This document shows, one piece after another, positions 47,501 to 56,831 of a stretch of 64,000 nt of DNA (position 1 is the stretch's first letter; each line of letters begins with the position of its first letter). A program made the position numbers and the translations under genes. The notes under the pieces were generated by a model. That model made no database searches, was not told the DNA's origin, and saw only the letters and a program-made list of their open reading frames with translations. The stretch is from Siphonodentalium dalli (taxonomy: Eukaryota; Mollusca; Scaphopoda; Gadilida; Siphonodentaliidae). The DNA is taken from the NCBI GenBank assembly GCA_032622095.1, contig CP136064.1, positions 146,023,797 through 146,087,796 on the forward strand, given 5' to 3'.

Positions 47501-48332
47501 AGCAAGTGGATATCCAAATTATGTTAAAAGTGAAGAAGATAATGATAAATACATTAAAGATTATTATGAGGTTGAAGGTATAAAACTTGAAAAAGAAAAA
47601 ATCGAAAAAAACCCAGGACTCCGCCAGAGCGCAAAATTAATGATAAATTGCATATGGGGAAAAAATGCACAAAATAATATTCTTACTAAAACTGAATATA
47701 TCTCAGTACATCCAGATATTTTGAACTATTAACTGATAAAAATATCACCGTCAAAGAAGTTGAAATTTTTGAACAGGACAAATTCATATTATTCAGCTAT
47801 GAAAATAAAACCGATATTATAGAACCACATCCATCTGCCAATGTAGTTGTTGCATCATTTGTCACAGCATATGCACGCTTGGAGTTGTATAAAGTTTTAG
47901 AAAAACTCCAAGATAGGGTGTTGTATTTCGACACTGATAGCTACATGTATATTTTCGATCCAGAAAAAGAAAATATCAAAACCGAAGACAGCTACCTTGG
48001 TAAATGGACTGATGAGCATCCAGATGCTAAAATCATGAAATTTGTAGGGTTAGGACCGAAAAATTATGGATATCAGTACATGAAAGATGATGTCATAAAA
48101 TCTGTATGTAAGGTCAAGGGTATCACTCTGGATTATAAAACTAAACAGCAAATAAATTTTCATTCAATGGTTGAATGTGTTAACGACCGGTTAAATTTTC
48201 TATCCATGCAGAATTAAACGCACAAAGAACCGAGAAGTAATTAGTGAAGAGCAAACAAAAACATTCCGATCTGTGTACACCAAACAACTTGTTGTGGGTG
48301 AATACAACACAATTCCTTATGGATGGACTTGA
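44544..48332 (+). pseudogene. polB: Protein-primed DNA polymerase B (pPolB) with N-terminal OTU-like and Cys-rich regions, frameshifted
   Basis: Replicates the element from a terminal protein. Fragments 44544-45935, about 45930-46626, 46634-46775, 46775-47732, 47720-48217 and 48210-48332 follow one another across at least five frame changes. Residues 170-295 of the first piece look OTU protease-like (D179, C182, H287). Residues 300-410 hold many CxxC/CxxH pairs. Exonuclease motifs: Exo I FFDFECQ (D431, E433), Exo II CIAHNARGYDSQF, Exo III YCKSDVDIL. Polymerase motifs: A DICSLYPSVNKYKEYPLG, B RQSAKLMINCIWGKNAQ, C LYFDTDSYMYI, then KFVGLGPKNYGY. One break falls in a T8 run near 46775. All catalytic motifs remain, so the breaks are recent or are assembly indels. 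Confidence 0.93.
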
Positions 48333-48912
48333 TGTGTTACCAGCAAAGATGCTTTTGAAAATTTATAATAATTTGATCGAAATGTCAAAAATGGATCAAG
48401 AAATCAAACAAGAACTTAAGCAAGTTTGGTTTTTGAGGGAAAGTAGAATTATAATGGAGACTTTGCTGAACGGCCATTTCTCTGAGGGACAGAGTCGACT
48501 GAGATGTTTGATTGAGAGATCAGAATTTGAAACTGATTTCTTAATGGATATATTGGATCAACTGTTTTCAGATTATTGGATATTTCATGGTGTTCCTAAA
48601 AATGAAATAAACGAAATTCGTGAATTAGTTGGAAATACTCGCTTTGCTGAATATCAAGACAGGATTCTCAATGAAAAAACTTTGAAATTCGAAGAGGTGA
48701 CGAGAATATATGGATGCATTATTCTCCGAGAACCATGTACAATTTTCACTGCTGAAAAGTTATTTGAAGAAAAAGTGTCTTTGGATTATATTGTAAACAC
48801 CACTAGACCTATTTCATATTTAGATTATGAACTCGTATGGACATTTGGAATAGTATGGAGTTATGGTGATTCTTCATTAAAAATTAAAAAGGTTGATTCC
48901 GAACAATCCTAA
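48319..48912 (+). CDS. Polinton protein of unknown function (197 aa)
   Basis: Not recognised. The start at 48319 (MDGLDVLPAKMLLKIYNNL) overlaps the last 14 bp of PolB, which argues for it over the longer frame from 48244. The sequence is helical, acidic and Leu-rich. The N-terminal LPAKMLLKIYNNL faintly resembles an F-box helix, but the rest of the motif is not convincing. It is followed by the ATPase gene. Confidence 0.65.
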   Translation: MDGLDVLPAKMLLKIYNNLIEMSKMDQEIKQELKQVWFLRESRIIMETLLNGHFSEGQSRLRCLIERSEFETDFLMDILDQLFSDYWIFHGVPKNEINEIRELVGNTRFAEYQDRILNEKTLKFEEVTRIYGCIILREPCTIFTAEKLFEEKVSLDYIVNTTRPISYLDYELVWTFGIVWSYGDSSLKIKKVDSEQS

Positions 48913-48943
48913 TCAGTCTTACATGATCTGTCTCAGGGTAAAG

Positions 48944-49528
48944 ATGGACGAATCATTGTTGTTCAAACATCCCTGTAACATTTTCATATTGGGACCAAGT
49001 GGTTGTGGTAAAACAGAATTTGTTAAGAAATTAATCGAATATAAAGATGACTTGTTCAAACCTGTTCCATACAAAGTCGTTTGGTGTTACAAAGAATGGC
49101 AAAATACCTATAGTCAGATGCAAGAATTTCACAATATTCAATTTATAAATGGAATAACGGATGATGACAATGAACTTGTCGATGACACAGACTTACCGCA
49201 CCTCATCGTTTTTGATGACATGTTAGGTGATAAAGATGAAGAAAAAATTATGTTGTGGTTTACAAGAAAAGGACATCACAGAAATACGTCTGTTATTTAC
49301 ATAACCCAAAACATGTTTCAGAAATCTAAAGCGAGTAGAACTTTGAGTTTGAATGCACATTACATGGTATTATTTCAAAGTGTGCGTGATAAAGGCCAAA
49401 TAAAAATTCTTGCCTCTCAAATGCAAATACCTCATTTAATGCAAGCATATGATTCAACTGATATTTTCCATCGCTGGCTCACAAATGACGATCGAGGTGC
49501 GGTAATATATTCATCGGTAGAAAGATAA
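48944..49528 (+). CDS. DNA-packaging ATPase (FtsK/HerA, A32-like)
   Basis: Powers loading of the element's DNA into capsids. 194 residues from MDESLLFKHP, a start chosen because the domain begins there; two in-frame ATGs lie upstream (48893, 48923), the first overlapping the previous gene. Walker A GPSGCGKT at residues 17-24, Walker B HLIVFDD at about 86-92, and a TQN sensor-like triad in VIYITQNMF. The length is normal for Polinton ATPases. The frame is intact. Confidence 0.93.
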   Translation: MDESLLFKHPCNIFILGPSGCGKTEFVKKLIEYKDDLFKPVPYKVVWCYKEWQNTYSQMQEFHNIQFINGITDDDNELVDDTDLPHLIVFDDMLGDKDEEKIMLWFTRKGHHRNTSVIYITQNMFQKSKASRTLSLNAHYMVLFQSVRDKGQIKILASQMQIPHLMQAYDSTDIFHRWLTNDDRGAVIYSSVER

Positions 49529-49558
49529 GTGTATCAACATAATATTTCATTACCAATC

Positions 49559-50089
49559 ATGGAGTCGCATGAAGCAGTCTTGAGTGTATTTTCGACTATC
49601 GCTAAATTAATACTTGATGATCACTTAAAGCTTCCAAAGCAGACATGAACATTCCTGCAAAAACACAAAAAAGAGCTGAAGAAAATAGCTGACAGTAGAA
49701 CTCATATCGATTCAAAAAAGAAAATACTTTTAAAAACTGGTGGAGGTGGTTTTCTCGGTGGAGTTTTGATCAGAAGTCTTCTCAGACAAAAAGAAAATAA
49801 ATCAATTACACGAGTTAGATCAAATAGAGTAAATGCTACTCGAGTAAATTCCACGATTGCACAGCGAGCTAGTCCAGTCAGAGTAAATTCTACGATTGCA
49901 CAGCGAGCTAGTCCAGTCAGAGTAAATTCTACAATTGCACAGCGAACTACTCCAGCTAGAGTAAATTCTACTGGATTAAATTCTACATTTGCTAGATTTC
50001 AACCACTCAACGATAATGGTCCGCAAGGGTTCCACCAATTCAAGAAGCAGAACATTACCCATTGGTTCAACGATACTCAAAAAATATGA
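49559..50089 (+). pseudogene. Small GGG-hydrophobic core-like protein with NSTIAQR repeats, frameshifted
   Basis: The first piece (from 49559) ends at 49646-49648. The next frame carries a basic stretch ending in KKKILLKTGGGGFLGGVLI, a Lys-rich segment followed by Gly-rich and hydrophobic residues that recurs in Polinton and adintovirus small proteins compared to adenoviral core peptides. The C-terminal half (50-107 of the piece from 49766) has three tandem copies of RVNSTIAQRASP plus partial ones, at the DNA level about 36 bp each. The repeats are rich in NST sequons. DNA condensation or membrane contact is an inference from similar proteins. Confidence 0.6.
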
Positions 50090-50163
50090 ATCTTTCAAAC
50101 CCATCGAAATTAGCTTTGATGGCATTTGATCGTAATTTTAATAAACGTAAAAGTAAAAAGTAA
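50086..50163 (+). CDS. Small basic ORF (25 aa)
   Basis: MNLSNPSKLALMAFDRNFNK followed by RKSKK. Its ATG overlaps the preceding stop (ATGA). It may be a separate peptide, or the displaced C terminus of the preceding gene after a frameshift. Too short to judge. Confidence 0.35.
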   Translation: MNLSNPSKLALMAFDRNFNKRKSKK

Positions 50164-50199
50164 TTCAGTCATTTGACATTCAACTGTTGAAGAGTAAAG

Positions 50200-50541
50200 A
50201 TGGCGAAAAAAACTCCACTGATTAAAAAATATGGTAGTTTTGTAATGCTATGAATCAGGTACCAGCTCATTTTCGGAAAAAAATGATAAAAGATGCCCCA
50301 AAGAGAGTGATTGATTGCATGTCAGAATGCTGTAAAAGTATTTTAAAAGGCAATGTAAAACTAACAGAAGCTCAGAAGCGCAAACTTCGTCCGAGGTGTA
50401 GACACATCAGAGAACTTGCAAGTAAATCAACATCTTTGAAACGAAAAAAAACAAATTTTAAACCAGAAAGGAGGTTTTTTACCACTTCTTATGCTAGCAC
50501 CGTTGCTTGGTAAAGCAATCGCTGGAATACTTCGCGGTTAA
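50200..50541 (+). pseudogene. Core-like basic protein with GGFLPLL-type C terminus, frameshifted
   Basis: About 113 codons in three frames. It starts at 50200 (MAKKTPLIKKYG); a frame change near 50245 leads into the piece from 50250 (CMSECCKSILKGNVKLTEAQ, then a Lys/Arg-rich helix ending in STSLKRKK). After another change near 50455 the C terminus is Gly-Gly-Phe-Leu-Pro and a hydrophobic helix ending at 50541. This conserved small-protein type of Polintons is usually likened to adenoviral core peptide pX. It is adjacent to the GGG protein gene, probably a paralogue. Confidence 0.65.
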
Positions 50542-50543
50542 AC

Positions 50544-51284
50544 ATGAAGAAAATGGTAGCTGTTCCCTTCAAAATGTTGGATGACATTAAAAAATGGAGA
50601 ATGAGTCTAACTAATCCGAAATTACCACCTAATCCTGAAATTACGAATGTTTCAAAACTAAGCAGAGAATTGAATTCAGTTTCTGATCAAAATTTGTCAG
50701 AATCTGAGAAGGTTCAATTATATGGTACAACTTTACACAAATTGAAAACTTCTCAAAAATCAGTTAGAGCTATTTCAACCCCGAAAATAGAACAACCATT
50801 TAATCATCATCATAGGGATGTGATAGAAAGTATTCCGTTAAAGATGAGAAAAAAAGCTGAACAACTTTTACAACTGATTTCAAAACATCCACAAATGAAG
50901 TTTGATGAACATGGACAATTAAAATATGGTGAAAAGGTTATTAGAGGATCAAATATTGTTGATCTCCTCAATGATATTGTACGACAAAGAAAAGGTTTCG
51001 AACCAACAGGTTGGCAAATCTTTTCACAAGGATTGAGCGAGCTTAATGTACCTCAAGATTTTGTAGGGAGCAGAAACTGCTGGCTTTGGATTAAAAAACA
51101 TTTGAAAAATGATTCAGATGATGATTTTGAAACTCCGGTACCAAGCATAACACAAAAACGATTTGATTCTCATCGATTCACACCAATGAAAGGTATAAAA
51201 GCAAGACATTCAAAAATTAAAATAGCAGATAGGTTGACACCAAAGGGTATTAAAACAGAAAAAACACAATCGGATCCATACTAG
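50544..51284 (+). CDS. Conserved Polinton protein of unknown function (246 aa)
   Basis: Starts two bases after the preceding stop. The N-terminal half is basic and coiled. The middle (about 140-190) has a globular signature, GSNIVDLLNDIVRQRKGFEP followed by GWQIFSQGL and CWLWIKKHL. The C-terminal 55 residues are Lys/Thr/Pro-rich. Proteins of this kind occupy the same position, before the integrase, in related elements, but no function is known to me. The frame is intact. Confidence 0.7.
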   Translation: MKKMVAVPFKMLDDIKKWRMSLTNPKLPPNPEITNVSKLSRELNSVSDQNLSESEKVQLYGTTLHKLKTSQKSVRAISTPKIEQPFNHHHRDVIESIPLKMRKKAEQLLQLISKHPQMKFDEHGQLKYGEKVIRGSNIVDLLNDIVRQRKGFEPTGWQIFSQGLSELNVPQDFVGSRNCWLWIKKHLKNDSDDDFETPVPSITQKRFDSHRFTPMKGIKARHSKIKIADRLTPKGIKTEKTQSDPY

Positions 51285-52584
51285 ATGATCAGTTATCTAA
51301 AATTTTCTATAATCCGAAGAAAGTTGGAAGTGATGGCGGTGTAAAGAAGCTTTTTAATGAAGCGAAAAAGCAAAATAAAAAAATTGACGTCGGACTTTGA
51401 GTCGCAAGGCGCGCTCGCCGTCGGGCCGGGGTTCGTATCCCACCCAATCCAAAAAATATGCACTGTCTCAAAAATCAAATTTGCTTCTAAAAATAGGCAC
51501 CTGGTGTGTTGTATAGTCCCAACCATGTTCTAAGGGCCAGCTCGGCTCGGTATGTTTCGGAGGCAACAAATATAACATTGCTACTGTGCTATATCTCCTA
51601 TATATAAAAAAAATTAAACTCATAGATGTGAAGAAATGGTTGCAAGGTCAGTCGACATATACTTTACACAAACCAATAATTCGAAAATTCCAACGTAGAA
51701 AGACTATTGTGGCTGGGATTGATATTCAATGGCGGCAGATTTAGCTGATCTTCAGAATTTGGAAAAACATAATGATAATTACAGATATCTGTTGTGTGTG
51801 ATAGACGTTTTTTCAAAATTTGCGTGGGTAGTGCCAATCCACGATAAATCTGGACAAACTTTGATCGAATCATTCAGGAAAATTTTGAAATCTTCAAAAC
51901 GTAAACCAAAATCGTTTCAAGGTGATAAAGGTTCTGAATTCAAAAATGAAAAGTTTTTGAAATTTCTGCGATCAGAAAACATTCATTTCTTCACAACTGA
52001 GAATCCAGAGACTAAAGCAAGTATTGTCGAACGATTTCAAATAACTTTAAAAACTCGTATGTGGAAGTATTTCACACACAATAAAACTTCAAGATATATT
52101 GATGTTTTACAGCCCCTAGTCGATTCTTACAACAATAGTTATCACCGCAGCATAAAATCGAAACCGTCGGCAGTTACTTTGAAAACGTGAAGCTGAAATT
52201 TCCAAAAATCTATATGGAACAGGGAATAAAAAAGGAAAATCTACACTGAAAGTGGGTGACTTGGTTCGTATAAACAAAACCAAAAGAACATTTGAAAAGG
52301 GTTATTTACCAAACTGGACTCGTGAAATTTTCAAAGTTGATAAAATTTGTAAAACTAATCCAGTAACATACAAAGTTTCTGATCTTGATGGTGAAGAGAT
52401 TGATGGATCATTCTACAAACATGAAATCCAGCATATAAAAGACAGTAAGGTGTATGAAATAGAATCAGTTATTGATAAAAGAACGAGAAGAGTGGATGGT
52501 AAAACCGTAAAAGAAATTAAAGTTCATTGGCTTGGATATCCAAAAAAGTTTGACAGTTGGATCCCAGCTTCAAATTTAGTATAA
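51285..52584 (+). pseudogene. Retroviral-type integrase with C-terminal chromodomain, broken by a SINE and frameshifts
   Basis: Joins the element to host DNA. The N-terminal part (51285-51385: IFYNPKKVGSDGGVKKLFNE) is cut by a SINE at 51386-51604. The catalytic core resumes at 51616 (DVKKWLQGQSTYTLHKPIIR), changes frame near 51733, and shows the acidic triad as ADLADL, FQGDKGSEF and KASIVERF, with the last two about 35 residues apart. After a frame change near 52187 comes an SH3-like region (LKVGDLVRINKTKRTFEKGY). Then a chromodomain follows, YEIESVIDKRTRR...VHWLGYPKKFDSWIP (about 52455-52570). The chromodomain suggests targeting to marked histone tails. Confidence 0.92.
51386..51604 (+). mobile_element. 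tRNA-derived SINE-like insertion in the integrase
   Basis: About 220 bp, GC-rich at its start with a pol III B box-like GGTTCGTATCCC (51430-51441) and a tRNA-like CGCAAGGCGCGC before it. It ends in an A-rich tail. Flanked by TAAAAAAATT (51376-51385) and the same with one extra A (51605-51615), the likely target duplication. A clear A box is lacking. Confidence 0.65.
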
Positions 52585-52597
52585 AACAGAATTTACC

Positions 52598-52855
52598 ATG
52601 TTGGAAAATCATTCAGATTCAATTAATCTCGATGAACCATCACAATTTAAGTTCTGTGGCGAAAAAGTTGCTAAGAACCAAGTTACCTACTTCACGCAGA
52701 TAATAATTATTTATATCATAATAATTACATCTATTGTACACATTAGTATCCAGAGCGCAAACAAAGAATTGTGGCTTATTCTTCTAAGTAGGTCTCTAGG
52801 TTATAATCTACCAACACCTGGACTGAAATTATTGAAAAATACTGAGAAAAAATGA
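52598..52855 (+). CDS. Small membrane protein (85 aa)
   Basis: One strongly hydrophobic segment, residues about 32-52 (TQIIIIYIIIITSIVHISI), then LWLILLSRSLGYNLPTPGL. A peptide of this layout sits between integrase and penton in related elements; a virion or internal membrane role is inferred. Its stop overlaps the penton start (ATGA). Confidence 0.7.
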   Translation: MLENHSDSINLDEPSQFKFCGEKVAKNQVTYFTQIIIIYIIIITSIVHISIQSANKELWLILLSRSLGYNLPTPGLKLLKNTEKK

Positions 52856-53700
52856 ATTCATTCTACATAACTCTCATGAGTGATAGTTCAATGTCACTTT
52901 ACCCAGCCAACTCACAATGTTGTTTCACAGTGAAATTACAAAAAACCATACATATTGATAAAGAGCTTTGGGAAGTTGTAATGGTTGAACTAATTGTACC
53001 ATCAGAAACATACAACATTATTGGAGATGCCTGCAAAATAAAAATAAAAACTTCTGTTCCAAGAATTTTACAATATTTGAATAAGATACCAATGAGTGAT
53101 GTAGTAATTTCAAAACCAGAAAATGGTATAGAATTAAAAATACCAGAAGGAGCATATTCTGGTGGATCACATTTGACAGATACAATTCAAGGTGTAATTG
53201 ATAGTACAGTAAGCAGAATGATTCCAGAACTGGAATTCGAAATCGGATATTCCAAAGCACAACAACGAGTTAAAATTTCAACCAATAGTTATACCAAAGT
53301 AGGTCTTGTACTCCCCAGAGCTCTTTTGGATAAACTTGGTTACAGAAAAGAATCAAACACTGTCACATTTGCTACTCCTTCGATAACATTTCCATATGGA
53401 GTTGATTTAAATGCGGAGCATAATCAATTGTTTGTTTATTCTGACATTACTGATTATACAATTCTTAGTGATGTTGAAGCACCGATATTACGAGTGACAT
53501 CATTCGAGAGTAAAAGAATACATGATGGTAAACATATTAGGCATGAATTCAAAAACTTACATGATGTACCAGTATCAAAGTCTAGCTTTGATACCATAAA
53601 TGTATATATAACTGGTGATACTGGCAAACCAATTCAGTTTATTGGTGGAAAGTGTATGGTAAAGTTGCAATTCCGACGCCGAAGTAATTTGTATTTATGA
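52852..53700 (+). CDS. Penton / minor capsid protein (single jelly roll)
   Basis: 282 residues, intact. It caps the capsid vertices. It begins with the family's N-terminal pattern (FYITLMSDSSMSLYPANSQC...FTVKLQKTIHI), continues with WEVVMVELIVPSETYNI, and has a predicted beta-rich body. Size and order next to the capsid genes are typical. ATGA overlaps join it to the genes on both sides. Confidence 0.88.
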   Translation: MNSFYITLMSDSSMSLYPANSQCCFTVKLQKTIHIDKELWEVVMVELIVPSETYNIIGDACKIKIKTSVPRILQYLNKIPMSDVVISKPENGIELKIPEGAYSGGSHLTDTIQGVIDSTVSRMIPELEFEIGYSKAQQRVKISTNSYTKVGLVLPRALLDKLGYRKESNTVTFATPSITFPYGVDLNAEHNQLFVYSDITDYTILSDVEAPILRVTSFESKRIHDGKHIRHEFKNLHDVPVSKSSFDTINVYITGDTGKPIQFIGGKCMVKLQFRRRSNLYL

Positions 53701-54078
53701 TGATTCCCGTGTATAGAGGCGTATCTAGACAGTATGGAAATGGAATTGGTTCACTATTCAAATCTGCAATGAGAACAGTAATACCGTTTCTAAAACCTAT
53801 TGGTCAGATTGCTAAACAACAAGTATTCAAGCATGGACTTGCTGCAGTCGAAGATATCATTCATCGTGGTAAAAGTCCAAAAGAAGTATTTTTGAAACAA
53901 GGTAAAGAAGCATTTGAAATATTTTGGAAGGGAAACAATAAAGAAAATATCAACACCAAATGGCATAAATAGATCATCGCGACCTTTGAAAAATCATTCT
54001 TCTCGCAAACGAGTTAGAAGTAAGTCCATTAAAACGCCTGTAAAGAAATCAAAACGATCTCTCGATATATTTGACTAA
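53697..54078 (+). pseudogene. Minor virion protein, pVI-like position, frameshifted at C terminus
   Basis: MMIPVYRGVSRQYGNGIGSL, then a hydrophobic/amphipathic helix (FKSAMRTVIPFLKPIGQIAK) and a helical region. The first frame stops at 53970-53972. The next frame continues from about 53955 with a very basic tail (SSRKRVRSKS, KKSKRSLDIFD) to 54078. Such a basic tail ending in DIF-x is characteristic of this Polinton family, so one indel near 53960 is likely. A membrane-lytic or cement role by analogy with adenoviral protein VI is inference. Confidence 0.7.
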
Positions 54079-54080
54079 TC

Positions 54081-55357
54081 ATGATGATGCAAAATGGATC
54101 ATGCGAATGCAGCAAGTCCGAGTTAGATGCTTCTGATGTTCCACCAACAATGACAACGATGTTGGAATCACAATGGATAGAACATCACCCGATTAGCTCT
54201 TTGAATAATTCTGCACCGATAGAATTTGTAATTCCGCCTCAAACTGAAAAATGGACAGTTGTAAATCAATCATATTTGTACCTGAAATTCAAAATCACAA
54301 AAGCAGATGGAACAAACTTGGTTGATGGTACTGATGAAATTGCGCCTATTAACAACTTTTTCCATAGCATGTTCAGTAGTATCGATATTTACCTAAATAA
54401 CAAAATTGTAACGGCAAACGGAGATACCTATCCTTATCGAGCCTACATGGAAAATCTCCCGGCTTATTCTGGTGAATGTAAAGAAAATCAACTTGCCGCA
54501 CTAGAAATGTGGTACCCCGACACCGCTAAACAGTTCACCGAAAACACTAAAGCTGGTGGTAATGATGGATTGAAATCTCGCCAAGCAATCATAGCAGGTA
54601 GTAAAATGGTAGAATTGTGTGGTCGTTTACACACAGATATATTTCTACAAGAGAAATACTTAACAAATGGAATTGAGATAAGAATTCGTCTCAATAGAGC
54701 GAATCCAAAATTCTCTTTAATTGGTCAGGCCAACGGAAAAATAGTATTTGAAACGGCAGTTTTCAATGTTCGTACAATTACGCTGATGCCAGTAGTAGCA
54801 AATAACTTGAACCAAACAATAATACAGAAAAATATGAAAATACCGATTAGAAGAGTTGTAGTTAAAACATTCACTATTGGTGCAGGGCTTAGATCAAAAA
54901 TTGAAGATCACCTTTTTCAAGGACAATTGCCAAAGAGACTTTTCATAGGCTTGGTATCAAACAAAGATATGAATGGCGATATTGAAACGAACCCATTTCA
55001 TTTCCAACACTTCAATCTGAGAAAGCTTGAAGTTAGTCAGGACGGACATAACATCCATAACCGACCATTTGAACCAAACTTTGAATCAGAACAATGCCTA
55101 AGATCTTATTTATCACTGTATCAGTCTTCGGGTATGTTTGGACAATTGGACAAAACAAATCCTTTGGTTTGAATCTCGAAAAATATATGAATGGTTATTG
55201 TTTCTGGGGTTACGACCTCACACCTGACCAAGGAGCAGAGGAAGGAAATTTGCATCCTATAAAAACCGGTAACATAAGGATAGAGCTTCAGTTTGCTGCA
55301 GCTCTAGCTTCAGTGATCAACGTGATAGTCTATGCTGAGTTCGATAATCAAATTTAA
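54081..55357 (+). pseudogene. Major capsid protein (double jelly roll, hexon-like), one frameshift
   Basis: The main shell protein. Frame 54081-55172 contains the hallmark stretches LESQWIEHHPISSLNNSAPI, NNFFHSMFSSIDIYLNNKIV and YPYRAYMENL. The C-terminal part lies in the frame ending at 55357 (MNGYCFWGYDLTPDQGAEEG, then RIELQFAAAL). The break is near 55155-55170. Together about 425 residues, normal for the family. It opens three bases after the preceding gene. Confidence 0.93.
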
Positions 55358-55397
55358 ATCAACAGTTTGCGAGAAATAATAACAGATTATTAAAAAC

Positions 55398-55847
55398 ATG
55401 GATGGATTGCATTTGGAGGAAAAATTGAGACTGGAAGTTGGAGGACTCGATTTCATTCCATATGTTTCTATCCTTGACAAAGTTCGGAAAGCTTTCGAGA
55501 AATGTTTCGTTAATGAAATACAAAATCAAATTTCAAAAGAAGTGACACTCAATTTGGAAGGATGTAAAATAGATCATCCAAGTCAGACACGACATTTACT
55601 TTGTCTTTGGACACCACCTATACAATGGGCAGATATGTTCATTGATATAGCACTACTTAAATTGAACATCTACCGAGTTATGGAACAATGGTATCCAGAA
55701 ATAGAATCATTTACACCACAAGAGAAATTTGAGGCATTCAAACTTTGGAAAGATATAAAGGAAGTTGTTCATGCAAACTGTATCCAATTTAATTCGGTTT
55801 TTGTTGACTTGTGGTGTGAAAAAGTAAAAAAAATACTACGAAGATGA
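55398..55847 (+). CDS. Polinton protein of unknown function between capsid and protease (149 aa)
   Basis: Not recognised. Helical, with Trp-rich segments (LCLWTPPIQWADMFIDIALL, FKLWKDIKEVV) and no signal or membrane segment. Its stop overlaps the protease start by ATGA. Intact. Confidence 0.65.
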   Translation: MDGLHLEEKLRLEVGGLDFIPYVSILDKVRKAFEKCFVNEIQNQISKEVTLNLEGCKIDHPSQTRHLLCLWTPPIQWADMFIDIALLKLNIYRVMEQWYPEIESFTPQEKFEAFKLWKDIKEVVHANCIQFNSVFVDLWCEKVKKILRR

Positions 55848-56374
55848 ACACTAGCGAACTTCAGCATATACTAGACAAATCATCCTACCTCTGTTCATTG
55901 TATGGTATGGTGTGTGCAAAAGATCAGTTACCACACGAGAAACCTCATCATGTAAAAGCATACATAGTAAATACACATACGTCAGAAAAGCCAGGAGAAC
56001 ACTGGGTTGCAATGTTCTTCAATGGGAACATTGCAACATATTTCGATTCGTTTGGGATACCAGTTATTGATAAATATATCAAATCATTTATTCAAAGAAA
56101 TTCGATCGAATGTAAAATAAACGTTGGGCGGTTTCAACATCACGGTACAAACGTGTGTGGTATCTACTGCATATTTGCTTTACATTTATTGAAAAGCGGA
56201 TATGGTATAAAAGTATTAGTTGAAATGAATTTTGATGGTGACTACTTCAAAAATGATAGAAAAGTATTTGATTGGTTTCATAGAAACTATGAGCCCTTAC
56301 GAGAAGAATCAGAAACATTACCCAAAACATGTATTTCACAAACTTGTAAGACTTACTGTGGATTTCAGTGTTGA
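55844..56374 (+). CDS. Adenain-like cysteine protease (virion maturation)
   Basis: 176 residues, intact. It processes capsid precursors. Catalytic residues are visible: His53 in GEHWVAMF, Asp68 in YFDSFG, Gln98 in GRFQHHGTN, Cys105 in NVCGIYC. The C5/Ulp1-type order H-D-Q-C and the length match the family. It is the last gene of the central block; an AATAAA lies at 56555-56560. Confidence 0.93.
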   Translation: MNTSELQHILDKSSYLCSLYGMVCAKDQLPHEKPHHVKAYIVNTHTSEKPGEHWVAMFFNGNIATYFDSFGIPVIDKYIKSFIQRNSIECKINVGRFQHHGTNVCGIYCIFALHLLKSGYGIKVLVEMNFDGDYFKNDRKVFDWFHRNYEPLREESETLPKTCISQTCKTYCGFQC

Positions 56375-56632
56375 TAAAATGTGTTCATTACCAATTGTTT
56401 AAACATGTTAAAATCATAATCAATTGTAAATATGTTGATTGTTAATGATGAAATGTATTACCAAATGTAAATTATTTTCATTGCATTACCAGTTATTGAT
56501 TGTAAATATGATAATTTCATGATCAGTTGTAAATATGTTGATTCTTAATTCAAAAATAAAAGTTATGTTGTTTGAAAAACAGTGTCTGTTTTTAATGATC
56601 GTCTTCGGCAATGTCGATGAAGATCTTAATTC
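56375..56632. other. AT-rich 3' region with degenerate repeats and poly(A) signal
   Basis: Repeated variants of AGTTGTAAATATGTTGATT (three copies), then AATAAA at 56555-56560. No gene. Confidence 0.6.
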
Positions 56633-56727
56633 ACCAAAAAAAGAAACACATTTGAAATGACGTTCAGGAAATTTGGTAGAAAAACACAATGACGTCGCCA
56701 ATGACGTCCGCGCGTTTTACATATAAC
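56633..56727 (+). promoter_or_regulatory. Cassette promoter module, copy D
   Basis: CAAAAAAAGAAACACATTTG, AAATGACGTTCAGGAAATTT, ATGACGTCGCCA, CCGCGCGTTT and a CATATAA TATA box at 56719-56726, in the same order as modules A-C. Confidence 0.75.
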
Positions 56728-56831
56728 AAAACCCCATTATCTCATATCATTTTCTCCACGATGGAATAACCTAAAACTGATCTCGGATCTTATGTCAGAG
56801 CCATCCGTGTATCGGCCCCGAGGACATTGCG

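Noticed and set aside
48319-48380. F-box in the protein after PolB
   Set aside because: Only LPAKMLLKIYNNL resembles the first helix; the remaining conserved Trp/Leu positions are not evident.
51400-51445. A tRNA gene
   Set aside because: A B box-like word is present, but there is no complete cloverleaf and it is flanked by a target duplication; called SINE-like.
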